Below, one piece after another: positions 1-6,170 of a DNA stretch of 8,053 nt. Every line of letters starts with the position of its first letter. Position 1 is the first letter of the stretch. Made by a program: the position numbers and the translations under genes. The notes beneath the pieces were generated by a model. It did not search any database and was not told the DNA's origin. It saw nothing but the letters and a program-made list of their open reading frames with translations. This DNA comes from Candidatus Omnitrophota bacterium (lineage in GTDB: Bacteria; Omnitrophota; Omnitrophia; Omnitrophales; Danuiimicrobiaceae): the NCBI GenBank assembly GCA_016206945.1, contig JACQQP010000010.1:1-8053 (forward strand). The letters run 5' to 3'.

Positions 1-3
1 GAT

Positions 4-74
4 TGTCATACCCGCATGCTTTAAGCGGGTATCCAGAAACTCTAGATTCCCGATAAAAACATTCGGGAATGACA
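4..74. repeat. 71-bp foldback intergenic repeat (MITE-like)
   Basis: The element begins with TGTCAT (4-9) and ends with the complementary ATGACA (69-74). Inside are two hairpins: ACCCGC (10-15) pairs with GCGGGT (25-30), and ATTCCCGA (46-53) pairs with TCGGGAAT (63-70). Elements with the TCATTCCCG...CGGGAATGAC pattern are common dispersed intergenic repeats in environmental bacteria; that comparison is from general knowledge. Only one copy lies in this window, so dispersal is inferred. No target duplication is evident. Confidence 0.65.
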
Positions 75-135
75 TACAAATATGACTTTGATTCGTCACC
101 CTACTTGGTCATGCGACTTCTAACGGGATTTCTCC

Positions 136-164
136 TTGACTCTTAGAGTAGCTCTAGATAAAAT
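136..164 (+). promoter_or_regulatory. sigma70-like promoter for the DUF4870-like gene
   Basis: TTGACT (136-141) and TAAAAT (159-164) are separated by exactly 17 bp, and transcription would start near 171, about 12 nt before the ATG at 183. The spacer holds a small inverted repeat, TAGAG (144-148) and CTCTA (152-156), which could be a regulator site or chance. The short leader leaves room only for the weak GGAAG ribosome-binding sequence at 176-180, which is unusually close to the ATG. Confidence 0.6.
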
Positions 165-182
165 GAGCGCTGGCTGGAAGTT

Positions 183-536
183 ATGATTGCAAGTGCGAAG
201 CAAAATCCCGAGGTTAGCAAAGCTCTCGATCCAGAAATAGCAGAAGGTAAAATCTTCGCCGTTTTAGGTTACCTTTCGATTCTCTGTTTTGTTCCCTTGT
301 TTTTAAAGCGCGACAATAAATTTGCCCAGTTTCATGGACGCCAAGCGCTGGTTCTCTTTATTTTGGAAGTGGCGGCAGCCATGCTCGCAATTATCCCCGT
401 TGTAGGGGAACTTGTGTTTAGGCTGGCTTGGCTTATATTTGGGATTTTGTCACTGGCAGGCATTGTAAAAGTATTGATGAATGAATATTGGGAAATGCCT
501 TTTGTTTATCGGATTTCAAGCAAGATAACATTGTGA
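183..536 (+). CDS. small three-helix membrane protein, DUF4870-like
   Basis: This 117-aa protein has a soluble N-terminus of about 22 residues and three hydrophobic segments at roughly 24-41, 54-74 and 76-98. A short polar loop between the first two carries the pattern KFAQFHGRQALVLF (46-59). A loop with K/F-x-x-FHx-[KR]QA entering the second helix is typical of DUF4870 (Tic20-like) inner-membrane proteins, and the length fits. Their biochemical role is not established. No cleavable signal peptide is seen. The start at 183 is the only plausible one: there is no in-frame ATG upstream and the next Met is inside helix 2. The ribosome-binding sequence is weak. The next gene starts 10 nt after the stop, so the two probably share a transcript from the promoter at 136-164. 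Family assignment is from sequence pattern alone. Confidence 0.75.
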   Translation: MIASAKQNPEVSKALDPEIAEGKIFAVLGYLSILCFVPLFLKRDNKFAQFHGRQALVLFILEVAAAMLAIIPVVGELVFRLAWLIFGILSLAGIVKVLMNEYWEMPFVYRISSKITL

Positions 537-546
537 ACCTATTGCT

Positions 547-2049
547 ATGCTCTTAGGAAAAAAGACAAAGGTTGAAATAGAGTCGGAATGGGCCCTCATT
601 TTGGACCGTTCCACAAACGAATTCACCAAGAACCGCGTTGCCGAAAAACTCGCCCAGCTATTTTCACTTTCGAATGAGGAAGGCAAAGACCTCATTGAAA
701 ATACGCCCATCATTTTGCTGGATCACATGCCTTTGGAATCGGTCGAAAAGATAAAAGAGCAGCTTTCGCAATGGAGCATTGATTGTTCTCTTACGAACGA
801 TACGTTCACAAAACGAAAATGTTTCCGCGCCGTTTGGCCCGAGCAACCGGATCTGGATCGTCTTCTGAACAAATCTTCTTCCGATCCGATTCTTTCTTCC
901 GAGGGGCCAGTTCCGGTGAACCGCGGAAGTCATTTTGGTTCCGAAGTTCAAGCGCCTCTCGTGAATCGGCCTCAAGAACAGGAGAGCCGGTCCAGCGAGG
1001 AGGAGCACCAGTTAAGGGAATTGACGTTGGATCTTCAGAAGGAAAACGAGATGTTAAAGGCTCAATTGGAGAAAGCCGACGACGTTGCCAAGGAAAAGGA
1101 AAATCAGCGTTTCAATAGCGAAATGGAGAGGTTAAAGGCTGAGCGCGCGCGCTTTGAGGAGTCAACGGCTCGTCTCAAAGGCGAAAATACCGCGTTGGTC
1201 TCTAAACTCGATGAGGTGGATCGCAAGCTTAGGGAAATGAAACGCGTTCAAGATGAAATGGAACCCATCTCATTTGCTAAATCGCAATTTACCGAATTAA
1301 AAACGCAGCTGGATCATTATAAAGCCGAATATACGCGGGCGCAAAACGGAGCCCGTCTCGCTCAGAATGAGGCCAAGCAATTCCAGGCGGAGTGGCTTGA
1401 GACTCAAAAGTCGCTTTCTGAGGCGAGGGCCGAGGTGGAAGATCTGAAGCGCATGTTGAACCAGGTTCAATCGAGCGTTCAACCGCTCCGGGAAGAATCG
1501 GAACGGTTGCGTCAGGAAATGGAAAATCGCGATCGGGCTTTAACTTCTGAACTTGAAGAGTGGAAGCGCAAGGCAAACGATTGGAGCGCGAGCTACTTTA
1601 AAGTAATTAAAGAAAATGAATTTTTGCGGGCCCATCAAAGCGAGGAGTTAGAAAGCCTTAAGGTGCGAAATCAGCAGCTTGCGACCCAGTTGGAACTCGC
1701 TCAAAGGCAGGTGAAAGATTATCTTGCGAAATCGGAGCAGCAAGAATTGATCCAAAAACGAATGAAGGCCGCTCAGGAATTAGGTGAGCATGAAGGGCAA
1801 TTAAGGACGCTCGTGCAGAAACAGCAAACGTTGGAAGAAGAAATACGCGTTCGTGAAGAGGAAATGAAAAAAGTGTTGGCGGAACAAGAAATGGTGGAGC
1901 AGGAAATTATGAAATCGAAGCAGGCACAGAAATATCTCATGGAGCAAGCCAAACTTAGAGAGAAGAGCCGCTTGGTACGCCAAAAAGGTACAGACCCAAA
2001 TTTTTCGTCTCCCCAAGATTTTACTTCTTTGAAGCCTACTTCTGAATGA
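547..2049 (+). CDS. long coiled-coil protein with L7/L12-like N-terminal segment
   Basis: This is a 500-aa hydrophilic protein with no signal peptide or membrane helix, so it is presumably cytoplasmic. Residues about 28-83 (EEGKDLIENTPIIL, then MPLESVEKIKEQL) follow the pattern of the ribosomal L7/L12 C-terminal domain (EAKDLVEGAPK...EEAEEIKKKLEEAGA). A conserved-looking segment KRKCFRAVWP (89-98) comes next, then a low-complexity linker rich in Ser, Pro and Glu (about 100-150). Residues about 150-478 are almost all Glu, Lys, Gln, Arg, Leu and Ala in heptad-like order, indicating a very long coiled coil. The C-terminal 20 or so residues are a Ser/Pro/Thr-rich tail. No P-loop or other catalytic motif is visible, so it is not a full SMC-type ATPase. 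It starts 10 nt after the membrane-protein gene with no clear ribosome-binding sequence, which suggests translational coupling. A scaffold or docking role is only a guess. Confidence 0.85.
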   Translation: MLLGKKTKVEIESEWALILDRSTNEFTKNRVAEKLAQLFSLSNEEGKDLIENTPIILLDHMPLESVEKIKEQLSQWSIDCSLTNDTFTKRKCFRAVWPEQPDLDRLLNKSSSDPILSSEGPVPVNRGSHFGSEVQAPLVNRPQEQESRSSEEEHQLRELTLDLQKENEMLKAQLEKADDVAKEKENQRFNSEMERLKAERARFEESTARLKGENTALVSKLDEVDRKLREMKRVQDEMEPISFAKSQFTELKTQLDHYKAEYTRAQNGARLAQNEAKQFQAEWLETQKSLSEARAEVEDLKRMLNQVQSSVQPLREESERLRQEMENRDRALTSELEEWKRKANDWSASYFKVIKENEFLRAHQSEELESLKVRNQQLATQLELAQRQVKDYLAKSEQQELIQKRMKAAQELGEHEGQLRTLVQKQQTLEEEIRVREEEMKKVLAEQEMVEQEIMKSKQAQKYLMEQAKLREKSRLVRQKGTDPNFSSPQDFTSLKPTSE

Positions 2050-2122
2050 AGAGAAGGCTTTGAGAAGGAATAGGGGACAGGTACGAATGGCGCTGACTTA
2101 AGAAAAATTCAGGGCGATTTTA

Positions 2123-2176
2123 CCCCCTCACCCCTCCCTCTCCCCCTTAAAGGGGGAGAGGATAAAGGTGAGGGGG
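2123..2176. repeat. C/G-rich double-stem palindrome inside the composite repeat
   Basis: The outer arms CCCCCTCACC (2123-2132) and GGTGAGGGGG (2167-2176) pair perfectly. Nested inside, CCTCTCCCCC (2137-2146) pairs with GGGGGAGAGG (2152-2161) around a TTAAA loop. This matches the CCCTCACCC...CTCTCCCCC...GGGGGAGAGG type of dispersed intergenic palindrome seen in many bacteria. It would form a very stable RNA hairpin after the coiled-coil gene. There is no U-run, so intrinsic termination is doubtful, although it could protect the 3' end of the mRNA. Confidence 0.65.
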
Positions 2177-2209
2177 AACGTCAAAAAAGCGCTTAAGGAA
2201 GTGCCGTTG

Positions 2210-2245
2210 GGGACAGGTACTTGTCGTAAGTTCAGTACCTGTCCC
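2210..2245. repeat. 11-bp-stem hairpin of GGGACAGGTAC repeat
   Basis: GGGACAGGTAC (2210-2220) pairs perfectly with GTACCTGTCCC (2235-2245) around a 14-nt loop. It forms the right end of the composite repeat and ends about 40 nt before the nuclease start codon, so it lies in the probable 5' leader or promoter region of that gene. No U-run follows. Confidence 0.6.
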
Positions 2246-2284
2246 TATTTCTAAAGAGCGCGGTCTAAAGGAACGGATGTCATC

Positions 2285-2689
2285 ATGATTGAATTGGTCT
2301 TGAGCAAAATCAAAATTGATGAAAATCGAAGCGAGCAAGTCATTGTTCTTAAGGAGCGCGAAGGCGCAAGGTTTCTTCCCGTTGTGATTGGAATTGCCGA
2401 AGTAAACGCCATCAAATTAAAGTTAAGCGGAATTGAACCCCCTCGGCCTTTGACGCATGATCTTTTGCTCACCACGATTCAAAAATTAGGCGCCCAGCTG
2501 AAGGAAATTCAGATCGATAAACTGGAAAACAATACGTTTTATGCCAAGCTCGTCTTGTCTCGCGATGGAAACGGGGAAGTCAAAGTGGATGCGAGGCCAT
2601 CCGACAGTGTTGCTGTAGCGCTTCGGGCGGGAGCGCGAATTTATTGTGCGGAAGAAATTTTGAACGAAGCTGGCGTGAGCGAGTTTTAG
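2285..2689 (+). CDS. bifunctional nuclease (BFN/DUF151) family protein
   Basis: This 134-aa protein is a complete single-domain DUF151 member. The hallmark segments are present in order: RFLPVVIGIAEVNAIKLKLSG (about 36-56, the LPIVIG-x-x-EA pattern), PPRPLTHDLL (about 58-67), a central NTFYAKLVL strand, and DARPSDSVAVALRAGARIY near the C-terminus. The Ala-Arg-Pro-Ser-Asp motif is the family signature. Characterised relatives show DNase/RNase activity in vitro, but the cellular substrate is generally unknown. AAAGGA (2267-2272) is a fair ribosome-binding sequence with a slightly long 12-nt spacing to the ATG. The stop is 11 nt before the thioredoxin reductase ATG, so the two genes probably form an operon. 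The start matches the usual family N-terminus (M-x-E/L-V-x-I-x-I-D). Confidence 0.93.
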   Translation: MIELVLSKIKIDENRSEQVIVLKEREGARFLPVVIGIAEVNAIKLKLSGIEPPRPLTHDLLLTTIQKLGAQLKEIQIDKLENNTFYAKLVLSRDGNGEVKVDARPSDSVAVALRAGARIYCAEEILNEAGVSEF

Positions 2690-2700
2690 CATTTTGGGCC

Positions 2701-3636
2701 ATGGCTTCGTATGACGTTCTGATTATTGGAGGTGGCGGGGCAGGGCTGACCGCCGCGATTTATACGTCGCGCGCCAATTTGAAAACATTGGTCCTTGAAA
2801 AATTGACTCCGGGCGGCCAGATCGCTTTGACCGACGCAGTCGAAAATTACCCTGGCTTTCCAGAGGGCGTGACAGGAACCGAGATTTCGATGCGGATGGA
2901 ACAGCAAGCAAAGCGATATGGAACCGAGGTCCAATATGAAGAAGTTACTTCCATTGCAAAGTCAAATTCTGAGTTCCAGGTCAAGACGCGTGGAGCTTCT
3001 CATCAGGCTCGATCTGTGATCATTGCTTCGGGAGCTTCTTTTCGGACTTTGGAAGTACCGGGCGAGCGGGAGCTGACTGGACGCGGCGTTTCCTATTGTG
3101 CTACTTGCGACGGAGCTTTTTTCAAGAATAAGGAAATTGTGGTCGTCGGCGGGGGAGATTCCGCCATGCAGGAAGGTTTATTTCTCACGCGTTTCGTGAC
3201 AAAACTAAATGTGGTCCATCGCCGCGATAAGTTGAGAGCGAGTCCCATCCTTCAAGATCGGGCGAGGGAGAATCCGAAATTCAGTTTTGTATGGGACACG
3301 GCGGTCATGCGCATTGAGGGCGATAAAAAGGTTGAAAAGGTGCGGCTTAAGAACCTAAAAACGAACGCGGAGAAGGATTTTAAAACCGACGGCGTTTTTG
3401 TGTTCATCGGCCATGATCCTGCCACAAAGTTTCTTGATGGCTTTATCGAGTTGGATGAAAAAGGATATGTGAAGACAGACGATCGGCTCGGGACCTCCCA
3501 GCCGGGAGTATTTGCGGCCGGTGAGGTACGTGCCGGCGCGGTCAAACAACTGGTTTCCGCTTGCGGAGAAGGCTGTGAGGCTGCATTGAACGCTCAGGCT
3601 TATTTGGAAGAACTCGAAGTAGCGGGCAAAAAGTAA
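2701..3636 (+). CDS. trxB: thioredoxin reductase (NADPH, FAD-dependent)
   Basis: This 311-aa flavoprotein passes electrons from NADPH to thioredoxin in the cytoplasm. Seen in order: FAD-binding IIGGGGAGLTAA (8-19), redox-active CATC (Cys133, Cys136), NADPH-binding GGGDSA (150-155), HRRD (173-176) with a following Arg typical of NADPH preference, and the C-terminal FAD motif AAGEVRAG (272-279). Length is normal for low-molecular-weight bacterial reductases. The start at 2701 (MASYDVLIIGGG) is preferred over an in-frame ATG at 2644, because that one overlaps the nuclease gene and adds 19 residues unlike the family N-terminus. No clear ribosome-binding sequence precedes it, so coupling to the upstream gene is likely. 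Oddity: the usual GDVR is GEVR (Glu275), and the later GDG is GEG. Enzymes of this fold acting on other partners cannot be excluded. Confidence 0.93.
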   Translation: MASYDVLIIGGGGAGLTAAIYTSRANLKTLVLEKLTPGGQIALTDAVENYPGFPEGVTGTEISMRMEQQAKRYGTEVQYEEVTSIAKSNSEFQVKTRGASHQARSVIIASGASFRTLEVPGERELTGRGVSYCATCDGAFFKNKEIVVVGGGDSAMQEGLFLTRFVTKLNVVHRRDKLRASPILQDRARENPKFSFVWDTAVMRIEGDKKVEKVRLKNLKTNAEKDFKTDGVFVFIGHDPATKFLDGFIELDEKGYVKTDDRLGTSQPGVFAAGEVRAGAVKQLVSACGEGCEAALNAQAYLEELEVAGKK

Positions 3637-3642
3637 AGGAGG
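3635..3642 (+). promoter_or_regulatory. strong ribosome-binding site for the 102-aa gene
   Basis: AAAGGAGG overlaps the trxB stop codon (3634-3636) and lies 9 nt before the ATG at 3652. It is one of the two best Shine-Dalgarno matches in the window. It fixes the start and implies co-transcription with trxB. Confidence 0.75.
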
Positions 3643-3651
3643 ATTTGGCTT

Positions 3652-3960
3652 ATGAGTTATGACGATCCTATGGAGGGAGACATCCGGAAGTTGCTTGCGC
3701 TTCTCAAAAAGATTCTTAAGAATCACCCTCAAGGTTCTGACCAGATCGCCAAGCTTCTGGATCATAAGGCTGTGGATCTGAATCTTTGTTTTTTCACTTT
3801 TGTTCCAATGACGCCGGAAGACATGATGGAATTTGAGGACTTTTACGAAGAGCTCCTCGATCGTTCCCACGATCTTTCCAAGAGAAGCCGCCCTAAGATT
3901 GAATTTAAGCTGAGCTCCGAAGACCTGGATTTCTTAAGGAAGCACGGGATTCGATTTTGA
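3652..3960 (+). CDS. conserved-looking 102-aa protein of unknown function
   Basis: I do not recognise the family. The protein is small, acidic-to-mixed in charge and has no signal peptide or membrane segment. An N-terminal helical stretch rich in Leu and Lys (about 10-25) is followed by a hydrophobic strand LNLCFFTFVPM (about 43-53), an acidic helix EDMMEFEDFYEELLDR (about 56-71) and a C-terminal segment EDLDFLRKHGIRF that reads like the close of a compact fold. It has a single Cys. The strong ribosome-binding site, 15-nt distance from trxB and codon use like its neighbours argue that it is a real gene and part of the nuclease-trxB transcript. A small regulatory or adaptor protein is conceivable, but nothing in the sequence shows it. 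Confidence 0.8.
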   Translation: MSYDDPMEGDIRKLLALLKKILKNHPQGSDQIAKLLDHKAVDLNLCFFTFVPMTPEDMMEFEDFYEELLDRSHDLSKRSRPKIEFKLSSEDLDFLRKHGIRF

Positions 3961-3995
3961 ACGTTTTGGCTTTTTAAGTCTCGCCCTCCGCGTTT

Positions 3996-4001
3996 TATAG
4001 T
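3996..4001 (+). promoter_or_regulatory. -10-like box placed for leaderless transcription of the DUF547 gene
   Basis: TATAGT lies with its last base 6 nt before the ATG at 4008. A sigma70 -10 box there would start the RNA at or next to the A of the start codon. No Shine-Dalgarno sequence precedes this ATG, which fits a leaderless message. The -35 region at the right spacing (TTTAAG, 3973-3978) is poor, so the call is tentative. Confidence 0.35.
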
Positions 4002-4007
4002 GTTCAC

Positions 4008-4805
4008 ATGGTACGGGGTAAACGGTTGAATTTTTTGGTTCTCTTTTTTTCCCTCCTATTTCCTCTAGCGCTTCCTGCTCAAGATACGATTAATCACTCG
4101 AAATGGGACCATCTTTTGAAGCAGTATGTTCAAAACGGCCTCGTTAATTATCAAGCGCTGCTTCAAGCCGAAAACGAGTTGGACGCCTATTTAGATGAGC
4201 TGCGATCGATATCAATGGATCGCTTGGGCGAGGCAAGCCGCGAGGAGCGAATCGCTTTTTGGATTAATTTGTACAATGCAAGCGTTATTCAGATGGTATT
4301 GGATGAGTATCCCGTGGAACGGTTTGACCAACTTCCCGCCGCTTTCGAGGTCCGCACCATTCGAGCCCTTGGGGATTTTTTCAGCCTTTCTGAAGTCAGG
4401 GATCGGGTGCTTCGGCAAGGGTTTCGGGATGAGCGCATCCTCATGGCTCTCGTTTCAGGACGCATGGATTCCCCGAAGCTTTTTTCCGAGGCTTTCTACG
4501 GTGATCGATTGGAAGAACAGTTAAACGAAGCGGCCCATAAATTTGTCGAAGATGAAACCCGAAATCGCATCGAACCGGGAGAGAAAAAGATTTTTCTTTC
4601 CCCTTTATTTCGTGATTTTGGGTCCGATTTTTTGCTCAATTTTAGTTCGCAAGAAAACACACAAGCCTCCTCCGCGATTGAAGCAGCTGTCATTAGTTTT
4701 TTCCTTCACCACATGCAGGATCCCCGGAAGCGCCTTTTTTTGGATTCCGGTCGCTACAAAGTTCAATATCTTCCTGAAGATCCACGCTTAAATGCCGTTC
4801 ACTGA
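4008..4805 (+). CDS. exported DUF547 family protein
   Basis: This 265-aa protein opens with a Sec-type signal peptide: basic VRGKR, a hydrophobic core from residue 7 to 22, and probable cleavage after Ala24 (LPA/QD). It therefore acts outside the inner membrane. The mature part follows DUF547: an N-terminal W-x-x-LL-x-x-Y-V-x-x-G-x-V-x-Y segment (33-48), the core motif FWINLYNASVIQMVLDEYP (84-102), SLSEV-x-D-x-VLR-x-GF-x-DER (126-143), ILMALVSGRMDSPKL (144-158), FYGDRLEEQLNEAAHKFV (163-180) and a late LSPLFRDFGSDF (197-208). The biochemical function of DUF547 is unknown to me. From memory, most bacterial members have Cys in the SCP part of the ALxCASxSCP segment, whereas this one has ALVSGRMDSP (147-156). 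A 28-nt gap to the GH1 gene suggests joint transcription. Confidence 0.85.
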   Translation: MVRGKRLNFLVLFFSLLFPLALPAQDTINHSKWDHLLKQYVQNGLVNYQALLQAENELDAYLDELRSISMDRLGEASREERIAFWINLYNASVIQMVLDEYPVERFDQLPAAFEVRTIRALGDFFSLSEVRDRVLRQGFRDERILMALVSGRMDSPKLFSEAFYGDRLEEQLNEAAHKFVEDETRNRIEPGEKKIFLSPLFRDFGSDFLLNFSSQENTQASSAIEAAVISFFLHHMQDPRKRLFLDSGRYKVQYLPEDPRLNAVH

Positions 4806-4833
4806 GTAGGGAAAAAAACGTTGTGGACGGTCC

Positions 4834-6126
4834 ATGACAAATCGAACGTTCAGATTTCCAGATTACTTCATGTGGGGTTCGGGAACTTCTTCTCACCCGG
4901 TTGAAGGAGATAATCTCTATAATGACTGGTGGGAATGGGAGCAAATGGGGAAGGTGAAGGAACGTTCAGGCAAAGCGTGCGACCATTGGAACCGGTTCCG
5001 AGAGGATTTTCAACTCGCCAAATCCCTTCATCACAACGCCCATCGCTTTTCGGTTGAATGGAGCCGCATCGAACCGATGGAAGGCGAGTTTGATGTTAAA
5101 GCGCTCGAACATTATCGAGAGGTGATTGCTGAATTAAAGCGGGGAGGATTGGAGCCGATTGTCACCTTGCATCATTTTACCTTGCCGATATGGATCGCAA
5201 GACGAGGCGGTTGGTTTTCAAATGATACGGCGAAACTATTTGCCCGTTATGCCAGAAAAGTCGTCCAGACCATTGGCGATACGGTTCGCTACTGGGTCAC
5301 GATTAACGAACCAGAAATTTATATCTTTAAATCCTATCTCACGGGAGAATGGCCTCCTGGTGAACGCGCCTCCTACGATAAAGCGTACCGGCTCGCCGCC
5401 CATCTTTTAAAAGGGCATGTGCTCGCCTATGCAGCGATTAAAGAAGTCAAGTCAACAGGATCACAAACGCTGGTCGGGATGGCAAAGCATACGGCTATAT
5501 TTACGCCTTGCAACAGGAATTCGCTCCGAGATAAAGTTTCGGTGTGGTTTAGAAACCTCGTGGTGAATCATGTCTTCATCAAAGCATTAATCGAAGGGCG
5601 TATGATGTTACCCGGCTTCTTTCATGTGCGCTTGCCTCGAGGGCAAACTCTTGATTTCATCGGATTAAATTATTACACGCGAAGTTTTATCCGCAACGAT
5701 GGATTTGGGATTCCTGGTATTTATGGGGAAGTATGTCCGCCAGGACATCATCCGGAGGTGCGGAGGCGAAATTCTTTAAATTGGGAAATTTATCCGGAGG
5801 GCTTGTTCCAAATTGTTAGGGATTTTTCGAAATATAAACTGCCTCTTCTCATTACCGAAAATGGAGTTTGCACGGATCGAGACGAAGAGCGCTCGCAATT
5901 CGTTTACGACCACCTTAAGGAACTTGCGCGTGCCATGGACCAGGGAGCGCCTGTCATCGGTTATTTGTATTGGTCGCTTCTCGACAATTTTGAATGGGCG
6001 GATGGGTTCGCGCCTCGCTTCGGTCTGGTTGAAGTGGATTATCAAACCCAAGCGCGAACCATTAGGCCTTCGGGCATGCGGTATGCTGAAATCTGCCGTT
6101 CCGGCCTTTTGCCCATGGATTCCTGA
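4834..6126 (+). CDS. glycoside hydrolase family 1 (beta-glucosidase/beta-galactosidase type)
   Basis: This 430-aa TIM-barrel enzyme is a retaining exo-acting glycosidase by family. Both catalytic motifs are present: acid/base Glu159 in TINEP (156-160) and nucleophile Glu342 in ITENG (340-344). Other GH1 landmarks are FPDYFMWGSGTSS (8-20), TLHHFTLP (111-118), LNYYTR (278-283) and the sugar-binding loop WSLLDNFEWADGF (380-392) followed by RFGL. No signal peptide is seen, so it is probably cytoplasmic and acts on imported or internal glycosides. It is slightly shorter than the usual 440-470 residues. The conserved Gln of the S-[YH]-Q-x-E-G motif, which contacts the sugar in subsite -1, is Pro22 here (SHPVEG, 20-25). 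The ribosome-binding sequence (GGACGG, 4825-4830) is weak. Substrate cannot be read from the sequence; glucosidase, galactosidase and fucosidase activities are all possible. Confidence 0.93.
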   Translation: MTNRTFRFPDYFMWGSGTSSHPVEGDNLYNDWWEWEQMGKVKERSGKACDHWNRFREDFQLAKSLHHNAHRFSVEWSRIEPMEGEFDVKALEHYREVIAELKRGGLEPIVTLHHFTLPIWIARRGGWFSNDTAKLFARYARKVVQTIGDTVRYWVTINEPEIYIFKSYLTGEWPPGERASYDKAYRLAAHLLKGHVLAYAAIKEVKSTGSQTLVGMAKHTAIFTPCNRNSLRDKVSVWFRNLVVNHVFIKALIEGRMMLPGFFHVRLPRGQTLDFIGLNYYTRSFIRNDGFGIPGIYGEVCPPGHHPEVRRRNSLNWEIYPEGLFQIVRDFSKYKLPLLITENGVCTDRDEERSQFVYDHLKELARAMDQGAPVIGYLYWSLLDNFEWADGFAPRFGLVEVDYQTQARTIRPSGMRYAEICRSGLLPMDS

Positions 6127-6170
6127 CCAGAGTTTTATCAGGTGTATAAGTCCAGTGTAAAAATGAGCGC

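Larger units (their letters stand above)
2069..2249. repeat. composite repeat bounded by GGGGACAGGTAC inverted ends
   Basis: AATAGGGGACAGGTAC (2069-2084) is matched in inverse orientation by GTACCTGTCCCTATT (2235-2249), with one unpaired G. A third copy in the forward orientation, GGGGACAGGTAC, lies at 2209-2220. Just inside, GGCGCTGACTTAAG (2089-2102) is an imperfect inverse of CTTAAGGAAGTGCC (2192-2205). GGGGACAGGTAC motifs are often found as palindromic repeats alongside Y1 (REP-associated, IS200-like) transposases; this is family knowledge. No transposase is present here, so this would be a non-autonomous unit mobilised in trans. Confidence 0.6.

Noticed and set aside
136..164. MerR-type promoter because of the inverted repeat between -35 and -10
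   Set aside because: The spacer is 17 bp, not the 19-20 bp typical of MerR targets, and no MerR gene is nearby.
664..1008. Reverse-strand ORF within the coiled-coil gene
   Set aside because: It is antisense to a gene with clear coiled-coil coding pattern. Its translation shows no domain-like features, so it is a shadow frame.
2123..2176. Strong C/G-rich hairpin as an intrinsic terminator of the coiled-coil gene
   Set aside because: No T-tract follows on either side, and the sequence resembles a dispersed repeat. It is kept as a repeat rather than a terminator.
2277..2288. Three-codon ORF (M-S-S) whose TGA overlaps the nuclease ATG
   Set aside because: It has no codon pattern suggesting attenuation and is short enough to occur by chance.
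2644..2700. In-frame ATG at 2644 extending thioredoxin reductase by 19 residues
   Set aside because: The extension overlaps the nuclease gene, is unlike the family N-terminus and has no ribosome-binding sequence. The start at 2701 matches the expected beginning of the FAD-binding fold.
3355..3870. 171-aa reverse-strand ORF across the trxB end and the 102-aa gene
   Set aside because: It lies opposite a well-supported gene and one with a strong ribosome-binding site. Its translation has no recognisable motif.
6122..6142. Small hairpin CCTGA/TCAGG after the GH1 gene as terminator
   Set aside because: The 5-bp stem has an 11-nt loop and no U-run, and it includes the stop codon region. This is insufficient for an intrinsic terminator.
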